Shown one piece after another: positions 1 to 9,791 of a stretch of 64,000 nt of DNA. A program made the position numbers and the translations under genes. The notes beneath the pieces were generated by a model, which searched no databases, was not told the DNA's origin, and saw only the letters and a list, made by a program, of their open reading frames with translations. Each line of letters begins with the position of its first letter. Position 1 is the first letter of the stretch. Source of the DNA: Pleodorina starrii (lineage: Eukaryota; Chlorophyta; Chlorophyceae; Chlamydomonadales; Volvocaceae); the NCBI GenBank assembly GCA_030267565.1, contig BRXU01000004.1:853501-917500 (forward strand). Direction: 5' to 3'.

Positions 1-335
1 GAGGTGGTAAGAGTGCAATGCGAAGCCGGTGCTGGTACTGGTTGCAGCTACCCGGGGAGGGGGCCGGGGCGAGGGGGCCGGGGAGGGGAGGGATGGCGAG
101 GTAAGGGCGGAAGAGCCGAGGCGGTGGGAGACCAGAGCCGAGCCGAGGCGAGCCGAGCAGGTGGATGGAGCCGAGCAGGTGGCTCGCCTCGTCCTTGTCC
201 TTGCGCTGCTGGTCTCTTGCATCCCTTCCCCCCTCCTCCCTCTTGCATCCCTTCCCCCCTCCCCCCCTCCTGCTGGTCTCTTGCATCCCTCCCCCCCCTC
301 CACACATAAGCCAGCCTCCACCACCCAGCACCCAC

Positions 336-3300
336 CCTCTTGGCGGCCGGTGATGTCGTCGTCGATGATTGCGGCGGCGGGTTGAGCAGGGTCGGCATCC
401 ACATGGGGATGGAGTGGGCGAGGCTGATGCGCACGTAGAGGGCGTGGATGTAGATCAGGGCCGCCAGGGTTTCGGAGCCAACCACCGCAACGGGCCACCG
501 GTACTGCGAGGGAGTTGGGGGCGGGGGGAGAGAGAGGGGGAGAGAGGGAGTGGGGATGGGTTGATGCAGTAGGAGGAGGCGGGGGCGGGGGGAGACCATG
601 GACCGGGGCGAGGAAGGGGAGGGGCGAGGGCAGGTGCAGGGCGGTGGGGAGCGGGGGCAAGGGGGGTTGAGGGGTGGAGGGAGGGAGGTCCGGGAGGCAG
701 CGGGAGCAGAGCAGGGGAGGGCAGGGCAGGGTAGGTTAGGCAGGTGGTGAGGTCGTCGAGGGTAGGGCACGGACCGAGAGGTGAACGTATGCGGCCCAGA
801 AGAGACACGTCAACCGCAGCTTCCGGCAGCAGCAACCAGCGGCAACCAGCAGCCACCAGCGGCAGCCACCAGCAGCAGCAGCCAGCCGGCCTCGAGCCGC
901 TGCAAAGACCGCTGGACCTTGAAGCCCGTCCCAACAGCGCTGGCTCTGTGGCTCCGGCCGCAGCCCCAGCCCCTCCCTCCCTCCCTCAGCCCCAACCTCT
1001 CCCTCCCTCCTTCCCTCCTTCCCCACCAAGCAGGACCCACCTCGAACCGCCGCGCCAGCTGCGCACACAGCGTCCTGGAGCGCGCAAGCACCGGTCTCGG
1101 AGCCGCCTCCGCCACCACCGCAACACAGCCGCCGCCGCCGTCGCCGTCGCCGCCGCGGCCGTGCCGCCGCGTCGCCTTCCGCTGCTGCTGCTGCCCTCCT
1201 GCCCCTGCCCCTCCTGCCCCTTCCTCCGCTCCCCCGCCCAACCCACCGCCCCCGGGTCCCTCCGGAAGCAGCGTCATGATCCCCCAGTCCCCCTCCGCCT
1301 TCTGACACAGCCGCGCCAGCTCCACAAACTCGCCCGCCAACGCCGGCGAATCCCCCCCCCGCCCAACCTCCGCCTCCAGCGCCCGCTGCGCCAGCCGCTC
1401 CCACAGCGGAGCCAACTCCCCAGCCAGCCAACCAACCAACTCACAAACCTCCGAACACGACTCTGAAGCGGCGACGGCGGAGCCGCCGGAGGCTGTCGAG
1501 GCCGCCGCCGCAGCAGCAGCAGCAGCCACCGCCGCCGCCGCAGCTGGTTGGCCGATATCGTCAACGACAGCCTCGGCAGCACCCCCGGCATCTGCACCCC
1601 TACTTGCATGTGGACCGGCTCCATCCGGCGGCGCAGGTGCCAGTGCCGAAGCGTCCTGGCCGCGACAGCCGACGTTCCCACCCCCGCCGGCGCCGCCGGC
1701 GCCGGCGCTGCACCCGCCGCCCTCGCCGCACCCAGCCGCGCTGCACCCCTCCGCTTCCGCCGCTGCGCAGCGCCCGCTCCCAGCCCCACTGGCCTTCCTC
1801 CCCGGGATCCCCTCCCCCCTCATCGACACCCCCGTCTGCTGCGCCTGCTGCTCCTGCGCCTGCTGCTGCTGCCAGGGTTCGTCCCACGTAGTGAGGCACG
1901 CCAGCCGGCCCCGCCTCCGCCTCCGCCCCAGCGCCGCGGCCTCCTCCTCCGGCCCCACCGGCGCCAGGGGCCCTCCCCGCATGTGCCAGGCGATCGAGTG
2001 CTCCGCCAGCTGGCACCACTGCTGTCGGTCCGGGTGGCCGAGTGGCTGCAGGAGGGAGGCCACCAGGTGGCGTCGCATGGCCCCGCGCAGTGTGGCCAGC
2101 TGCATCATTGTGCGCAGGTTGCCGGCAGGCTGGCGCGGGGGGCGGGAGGGGGAGGGGGGCGGGAAGGGGGAGGGAGGGGGAGTGCGATGCGTAAGTGGAA
2201 AGGTGGGGGGAGAAGGGGGAAACAGGGGGTGTGGACGCCGTGTATGGATGCTGGTGATGGTGATGATGGTGGTGGAAGGTGGGAGCGGGGGTATGAATGG
2301 GGACATAAGAATGCGTGAATGGAAAAAAGAAATAGTGGGGCCGGTGGACGGTGGGCGGATGGGAAGGGGTGTGTGAGGGCAAGCGCGCGGGGAGGGAAGG
2401 CGGGGCAGGCGGGATGAGTCCGGAGGCGTGGCGACGACGACGCCAGCCAGCCAGCCGGCCAGCCAGGTCCCCTCAACGGTACCTCCCGCCACCCCGCCAA
2501 TCCACACCGACTGCACGCAGCGCAGTCCGACCGAAGCCAACGGCTCAAGCCCCGCGCTCACCCCCTCCACGTCGCTCCTGATCTGCAACCAGGGCCACAC
2601 CCGCACCTCCCCCGCCGCCGCCGCCGCCTCCGCCGCGGCGGCGGTGAGCGGCTCCGCCAGCGTGGGCCGCACCAGGTCCTCCGTCAGGCGGACCAGGCTC
2701 CGAAACCAGTACCGCAGGGCCATCGCGCGGTGGGAGCCCAGGACTAGGTGGAACTTCAGACGCTGCGAAAGGGGGAGGGTGGGGTGTTCGGGGAGGGGGG
2801 AGGGCGGAGTGGGGAGGCCGCCGCAGGGTGTGCGCTGGCGCAGGCAGTGGCGGCTCACTGGCGGGGATGCACCAACGTGCCGCCCGTTAGCTCCACACAA
2901 GACAGCGCAGCGCTGCGCCTTGCAGGGGTGGCTCAGGCCCTGGCGCACAGCCGCGTTGCCCCGGTTCCCCGGGCTGGCCTGCCTCTGCGAGTCTGCGTGT
3001 GCTCGCCCTCCTCCTCCTCCTCCTCCTCCCGGGGGCCTGACTCGCACAGCCCACACACAGCTGGGGCGCACGCACGCCGGCACGCACCGTTCACGTTGCC
3101 TACTGGTCTTCACATTGCAGCTGGCCGCCACCCCTCCCCTTCCCTCCCCTTCCCTCCCCTTCCCTCCCCTTCCCTCCCCTTCCCTCCCCTTCCCTCCCCT
3201 TCCCTCCCCTTCCCTCCCCTTCCCTCCCCTTCCCTCCCCTTCCCTCCCCTTCCCTCCCCTTCCCTCCCCTTCCCTCCCCTTCCCTCCCCTTCCCTCCCCT

Positions 3301-6300
3301 TCCCTCCCCTTCCCTCCCCTTCCCTCCCCCTACCTCCCCTTCCCTCCCCTTCCCTCCCCTTCCCTCCCCTTCCCTCCCCTTCCCTCCCCTTCCCTCCCCC
3401 ACCTTGTGTTACCTAAAGGGGGCTGGTTGCTGGCCCTACTCAGCCAGTCAGTCAGTACCAGCGAGCAGCGACGCTACGCACTCCCCCCTCCCCTCCTCTC
3501 CCCCACCTGAATCGCGGTGGCCAGCACTGCGCCAATGTAGCCCGCCGCCCGGTCTTTGCGCAGCTGCAGCCACAGCTGCCGCACCTCCTCGCTGACCTCG
3601 CCCTCGCCCCCGCCCCCACCACAACTCGGCGACTGCTCCCGCTGCTCCTGCTGCCGCTGCTGCTGTTGTTCCGGCTCCTCCCGCCCCTGCGCCTGCGCTT
3701 CCGCCTCTGCAGAATCCTTCCCCTGCCCCTGCCCCTCCTCCCCGCCCTTCTCCTCCTCCCGTGCCTGCCCCTCCCGCTCCTCCCCCGCCTCCGTGCACTT
3801 CCCCCCCTCGCCCTGCCGCTGCTGCTGCTGCTGCTGCTGCCGCCCGCGCCCCTGCTGCTGCGCCTCCTCCTTCTCACCCCCCTCCCCGTTCCCCTCCACC
3901 GTCTTCGCCGCCACCACCACCACGCCCGCCCGCCGCGGCGCCTCCTCCCCCTCCTCTCGCAGGCCGTCGGCCGGCTCCGACGCGCTGTCGCTGTTGCTGT
4001 CGCTGCTGCTGTCCTCCAGTCGCTTCAATCGCGGTGGTTTGGCTGCCAGCTTCAGACGAAGAACCTTTCTTTCGTCCCGCCAGGCCAGCGCCCCCAGGAT
4101 GCGACGCAACAGGTCCTCAGCGGGCGGCGCCGGCGGCGGTGGTGGCGGCGGTGGAGGTGGCGGCGAAGGGACCCAGGGCGGGCCGTCGGTGCCGTCGTCG
4201 ACAGTGGCCCCCGGCCCGCTCCCCGCGCCGCCCGCCGCCGCCGCCGCTGCGCTGTCCTCGTCGTCGCCGGGACAGCGTTCCGCCTCCCCCGCCTTCAGCG
4301 GGTAAGGTCCTAGGCCGCCTTTACTGCTACCGATGATGGCGGCGCCGCCGCCGTCGCCAGCGCTGAATCGGCCGCTGGTGCCGCTGGGACTGGCGCGGCT
4401 GTTGCTGCATGCAGCGGCGCAGTCCGTCGTCGTCGTCACCGTCCCGTCGCCGTCGCAGCCGCTGTTGCTCCCCTCGCCGCCCACCCCTCCTCCGGGCTGC
4501 GCGCCGCCGTTGAGGTGCCCCCCCGAGCTGGCGTCTCCGGCCCCTTGCCCGGCGCCATTGGCGCTGCCCGCGGCTGCCGCCCCCACTGCCGCCAAGGCGC
4601 CGTCGCCGTCGGTGTTGCTGCTGCCTTCCCGTCCGCCCTGCGCCTCCGGCGACCCGACCGGCAGCGACAGTCCCGACACGGTGGCGACGGCGGCAGCCCC
4701 TGCTGGCAACCCGCTTGCCGACAGCCGCTGCCGCTGCTGCTGCTGCGGCTGCGTTCGGGGCCCGGAGGGGTGGTGGTCTGCGTCAAGAAACCGGCGGTCG
4801 GGGGGCTGCCCCAGGCCCAGGCCCAGCGCCCACCCCTCGGGCGGATAGCACCCGCCCTGGCCCTCCACGCGCCCTTCGCTGCCCTCGGTTCGCAAGTGCA
4901 AGGGCCGCACCTCACCATCGCTGTCGTCGCTACAGGAGAGGAGAGGAGAGGGGTGGGGTGGGGTGGCGCGTGTAACAATGGAGCGGGTGGCGAGGGCAAC
5001 GCGGACGCGAGGGGGGCGGGGAGCCGAGGCAAGGCCGAAAAAGCGGACGGTCTGTTGGGCGGCGGGGGTGCACAGCGGCGGGGGCGGTGGCTGCGGCTGC
5101 GCCCGCGCGCGCTCGCTCTCGCTCAGGAAAGAAGATGTGAAGGGACAGAGCGCCTCTTGGGATCGACAAACGGCCCACAGGCGAGTGAGCGGTACGGGCT
5201 GCGGTCCAGTGCCGTACTTCCCGGAAGGCCTGTGTAATGCGGTCGCCGCTGACACTGGTGCTCGGGAGGACATGACCCCTTTCACCCCCCCGCCCCGCGT
5301 AGCCCCCGAACTGGCACGAGAGGTCACCCGGCTGCAGCAGCAGCAGCCCTCACCCCCTTCAGCCTCAGCCTCTGCTGCCGCGCAGACCCCGCCCCTGCCC
5401 CGCCTCCCGCCTCCCCCGCCTCCCGCCTCCCCCGCCTGCCCCGCCTCCCCTCTCCAGCTCGCGGCTTGCCTGTCGCTGGACGACGACAGTTCGAATGATG
5501 ACGAGCGGCCCCCTCCCAGCTCGATGGGCCGGCCAACGCACGCGGAGCTCCCTCGGGGGCCCTTCAGCTCCTGGACGCTCGGCCGCGGCTTCTCCCCCGC
5601 CAGCGTCACCACCTCGTAACCCAACTCCACCACCTGGGGGCGAGGGGCGGGGGACGGGGGGCGAGGGGCCGGGGTGACGGAGGTAGAGGTCAGAAGTCCG
5701 CAAGCGGCAAGCGGGGGGAGGAGCAGCAACTGCAAATCGAGTGCGGTGTAGACAGCCGAGTGGACAGAACGTGGACAGGAGGGGGGTCAGGAGAGGGGGA
5801 GCAGGAGGGGAGGAGAGGGGGGCAGAGGGGATGTCGCAAGCCCCAAAAGAGCGACCCGGGGTGTGTGTGTGTGTGTGAGGGGGGGAGGAGGAAAGGAGGG
5901 TGGGAAGCGCGGACAAGGGCAGGGTGGGGATGAAAGAGGAGTGGGTGGTTATGTTCGCACGGGAGATGCACACAGGGACAGGACCACCGCCCCCGCACAT
6001 CGGCACATCGGCACACGACCACACCGCACCTTTTCTGCTAAGGCTGTGATGGCTTCGTCACCGATCCGCGGTATATCTGCAACGGCAGTCGGGACGGGGG
6101 CCGGGGGGCGTGGGGGGTGTGGGAGAGAGAGAGAAGGAGCGGCATTGGTACTGGGGGGTGGGGAGTGGGGGCAGCAACAGCAGCGACGATTGTCGAGGGA
6201 GCAAACCCCGGCCCGGGCCGGGCCGAGAACGGAAGGGAGAGCCACGGGTGGGCGCTTGGTGGGCTACTTGGGCGCGCATAAGGTGCCAGGGTCGGGGCAA

Positions 6301-7659
6301 CGGGAGGGGGGTTCGGAGGGGCGGGGAGGGGGCATTGGGTTGTAGTGGGGTTTGGGGAGTGGGGGAGTCGGGCATGACCCCCCGCCCCCCGCACTGCGCT
6401 CTCTCCCTGATTGACCTCCCGACCCCGCCTCCCCCTCCCATCCCACGAGCTGCACCGCCCTGACCGACCAAGAGACAGCACGGGGAGCTCCGGAACCCGA
6501 CGCGTGATGACATCCGGTACCGACGCCGGCGGCCTGCTTTCCCCCCCCCCGAGCCCCCTTTCCCCCTTCCCCTTCCCCTCCCCCCGCGGCTGACTCCCCA
6601 AGGGGGCAGCCACTTGCGGCGGGTTTTGCTCAAGCTGGTGCCATCGCACGGGTGGCGGGTTTCGGAGCATCGCGGCTCATCGCCCGCACCTCTCGCCTTA
6701 TCTCCATTCGACTACCGTACGACTCTCGTTCCCCGCACCCACCCACCCGCTGCGGCGGCGAAGATGATCCTCAGCAGCTTGACCAGCCGCATCCGGGGTT
6801 GAATGTCGTACATGCGGCAGTAGCCGTTCGCCTTGACGCTGCGCAGACGCAGCACCTGCAATCGGCCCAGGTTGCCGAGGGTCTCTTCATCGCTGGTGTC
6901 GAGACCGAGGCTGGAGCTGGAGGAGCCGCTGCTGATGGCGGCCAGGGCGCGCAACTCGTCGGCTTCGGGGTCGGCAGCAGCGGTTGTAACGTCGGAAGCA
7001 GGCGGCTTTTCGGCAGGGCCGGGGCCGGCGGCGGCGGTGGTGGCAGCGGCGGCGGCGGCAGCGGCGGTGGCGGCAGCAGGGCGGCACGCCGCCGGCCCGG
7101 CTTCGTCCGCACGGGCGGGGGGACGGGCCTTGGGGGGTTGAGGAGGCGGAGCGGCGGAGCGGGACGAATGGAGGCGGCGGGTGGGACAGGGCGCGGGGAC
7201 AGGGCCGATGTAGAGTAAGGAGGGGCGGGGGTTTTGAAGGGGGGTGGGGTGGGGCGAGGAGGGTGGGCGGGTGGGGGGAGCAGAAGGGCGCAGGCCTGGT
7301 GGGACCGGGCGGTGAGGGCGCTGTCGCCGGAGCCGCACGACAAGGCGTGCCACCGCCAGGATTTCGGTACATCAGGCCACCAATATCAAGGCCACGTTGA
7401 AAGGGCTGTTTTTTGTCGGACTTACCCTTTTCAAGGCCTCCAGGAGGACACGGCTGCGAGGCCTGGCCCTTAGCGCCTTCACCGCAGACGGTGATAACTC
7501 TGTACCAAGGGTGATGTGCGCGTACAGTGAAGATTCAAGGTCTCCGGTAATACCATAAAGCGCGCATAACTGTGGAAATGAGTTCACCAGACGTCGCGGG
7601 ATGTCAGGCAGGCTCGCTAGGCGACCCCTGTGTATCTTGATGCCTGAATTTCCCGACAT
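336..7659 (-). CDS. Multi-exon gene for an unrecognised low-complexity-rich protein, 3' end outside window
   Basis: I do not recognise this protein. The first exon (7659 to about 7426) starts MSGNSGIKIHRG and ends at a GTAAGT donor. Further probable exons on the same strand are about 7200-6750 (includes SDEETLGNLGRLQVLRLR), 6533-6469, 6076-6030 (IPRIGDEAITALAEK), 5633-5328, 4929-3507 (acidic, Gln/Gly/Ala-rich, with LLRRILGALAWRDERKVLRL), 2762-2483 (FHLVLGSHRAMALRYWF), 2129-1041 (LAEHSIAWHMRGG, then long Ala/Gly linkers) and 503-336 (ETLAALIYIHALYVRIS). Each is bounded by plausible AG and GT sites. The conserved-looking islands are hydrophobic or helical and are separated by linkers that look disordered. 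The last exon ends at a GTGGGT donor, so the gene probably continues past the left edge. The joining of exons is inferred; two adjacent genes cannot be excluded. No catalytic motif was seen. Confidence 0.5.
3130..3401. repeat. 10-bp pyrimidine minisatellite (CCCCTTCCCT)n
   Basis: About 27 near-identical copies of a 10-bp unit made only of C and T, with rare variants around 3329 and 3397. It lies between the exons ending at 3507 and starting at 2762 of the minus-strand gene, so it is intronic. Its purine strand is G/A only, which is the composition that can form triplex DNA. Confidence 0.95.
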
Positions 7660-9014
7660 ATTTACTTAGATCTGTTAGCTGCTTAGATCTGTCAGCTGAG
7701 GCGGAGGGCGCAGAAGCGGCTTTACGCAATGTCAACCGAGACAGCACAGTCAGGGATCTATGTTCATTTCACATTGAAAGCAGATAGATCAACACCAATG
7801 TAAATGCCCTGTCGATAGTTACAAATTCCGACAATAATAAGCCGCGAAAAGGGTTGCGCTACTTTGCAGAGCGGCTAGCTGGCATACCAGGAACGTGTAT
7901 ATTGACACGCTCTACCTGCATTATCCATTAATTTGCGTTTTCACACGGCTGGGAAAACAGTTACAGACGGCGGCGGTTGAAGTACAACCGACTGTTTGCA
8001 GAACAGTTTAGCGCGGCCCCTGCAGTTCCGTGATCGGTCACCAGCCCATCCAGTCGCCAAACCCCCCCGGACGTTCGCTAATTTGCATTCGGGGTACTCC
8101 AACTGCGATACCAAGGCGCAACCCTCCGCGCAGCCCGTGAAGGGACCGATCAGACCTGAACAGACCGATCTACATAAATTGTAATCCACAGCCAGCTTAC
8201 AGCGTTAAGGAGCCGAACGGCCACGCGACTGAAACACAGCAAAGCCTCCGTCAGCGGTTGCACGTCAGGGTTTATTTGCTTGCCCTACACCACACGATGC
8301 GCACAGACCTGCACAAGCGCACGTGCATCCAAGGCAGGCCAGGGCAGGCAGGGTCGTGCACGTCAACTGCTCGTCGGCTGGGTGGAGGGTTCAGAGTACG
8401 TAATAACGCTATTAAACATGAACAGATTGTACGTAAGCTTAGGAAACTGCTTGTGCCCCCGGCCCTTGGGCTCCCAGCCTCTACGCGTAGTTGTTTGATC
8501 GGGTATGGCTGGGGGTTACGCACTCGCTCCTCAACCTTGCAACACACGCATACGCTTGTGGATGGTGTCGATGCATGCAGCATTCCGTTCCTCGGCCCTG
8601 TCATTAAGGATACATGGCAGCAGCCACATACGTTTTAACGTTGATTGATGGCCTCGCTGCTGGATGGATGGATGGCTGTGTCTTCGATCGGCTAGCTATT
8701 ACTTGATTGCGGGCTGACGTCATGAAACATCTACTAGATAGGGCGAGCCATCGGCAGTTGGCCCAGTGCGGCATGGCGGCGGTTGGCAGTTAGCTGATGA
8801 TGGCTACATCAGCGGGACGCTGCGTGTGCCCCGTCTAGCTACATAGTGCGATCGCCCCGTCTGTTATCCAGCTCCTCTGTAATTAATTAAGCCCCCCCTC
8901 ACTCGCTCACTCGCTCGTCCAGCCGGCCATATACTGTCGCGCCCCTAGGCAGGATATTTTGGATATACTGACTCACCGGGTGGTTATCTGGTACATATTT
9001 GCAATAGGCCTCAG
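7660..9014. other. Intergenic region between divergent genes
   Basis: This stretch separates the minus-strand gene starting at 7659 from the plus-strand gene at 9015. Open frames here are short and have no family resemblance. It should hold the promoters of both genes and the unresolved first exon of the plus-strand gene. I see no repeat family or RNA gene in it. Confidence 0.5.
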
Positions 9015-9791
9015 CCTGTGACTTTGTCAAAAGTCGACGAGCTCGAGTCACGGGCAGCATCTACGGCCATCTTCCGCCAAAGCTCCACGCAAGACATGCG
9101 TGAGTTGCTACAGAGCGGCGACAAAGTGATGTACGTTGCCCAGAACGTAACGGACCTCTCCGAGGAGTACCTTTTGGGACTCCTTAAGAAGGCGCAGGAA
9201 GACTCGCGCAACCGAGAGGTATGCGGCTGTGTTGAGGAACGCTCTTATCCGCAATGTTATAACACGTGTTTGTCATGCATGCAGATTTTCGACCATGTGC
9301 ACAACATATGCGCTAAGGCGTTGGAGCCCATGTCCTACGACTTCATGAATTCGGTGCGCTCGGAGCTTCCGCACCGGTACCAGCCGCTTCTGGAATCCGT
9401 CAACAACTTCCAAGACTTGAATAAGCTTGTCTCGGCGCTGCGCGGGGACCACGGCTTCCAAGTCGCCCTGGAGAACGCGTCCAAGCCGTTTTGCGGAAAG
9501 TACGAGGCGGAGTTGGGCTTCTGGAAGCAGTACGCGGCCCTGGAGGCCATCAACACGGACCACAACAAGGTGGTGCACTGCAGTGTCGCCGCCAGCGCAG
9601 CTGCACTCAGCGAGGCGTGTGACAAAAGTGATACGCTCGACACCGCTTTAGCGATGGTTGAGGCGCTGGTCAACTTCGGCGCCAAGCACGCAGCGGACCT
9701 GGACGCTTCAGCTGAGGAGCAGTGGAAGGAGGGACTCGCGCTGACTCAGCGGGTCAAACAGAAGCGGAAGAACAAATTCTTGCGGGAGTAG
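9015..9791 (+). CDS. Small helical protein of unknown function, start unresolved
   Basis: Two exons are clear: 9015-9218 and 9285-9791. The 66-bp intron between them (GTATGC...TGCATGCAG) is a multiple of three and has no stop, so the frame reads straight through it; the 22 residues it would add are not expected in the protein. The exon begins after a CAG acceptor at 9012-9014. There is no ATG in frame between it and the upstream stop at 8946, so a first coding exon must lie further upstream. The encoded 237 or so residues are mostly charged helix (DELESRAASTAIFRQ, DLSEEYLLGLLKKAQED, FWKQYAALEAINTDHN) and end in a basic tail KQKRKNKFLRE. There are no membrane segments. I do not recognise the family. 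It may be lineage-specific. Confidence 0.7.
   Translation, partial: PVTLSKVDELESRAASTAIFRQSSTQDMRELLQSGDKVMYVAQNVTDLSEEYLLGLLKKAQEDSRNREVCGCVEERSYPQCYNTCLSCMQIFDHVHNICAKALEPMSYDFMNSVRSELPHRYQPLLESVNNFQDLNKLVSALRGDHGFQVALENASKPFCGKYEAELGFWKQYAALEAINTDHNKVVHCSVAASAAALSEACDKSDTLDTALAMVEALVNFGAKHAADLDASAEEQWKEGLALTQRVKQKRKNKFLRE

Noticed and set aside
810..3131. Single 773-codon minus-strand ORF
   Set aside because: It spans splice sites. Parts match two exons of the unrecognised gene; the rest is intron read through in GC-rich sequence.
9018..9791. ORF starting with GTG at 9018 as a complete gene
   Set aside because: A GTG start is not expected in a nuclear gene, and the frame includes a clear 66-bp intron. 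The true start is in an upstream exon.
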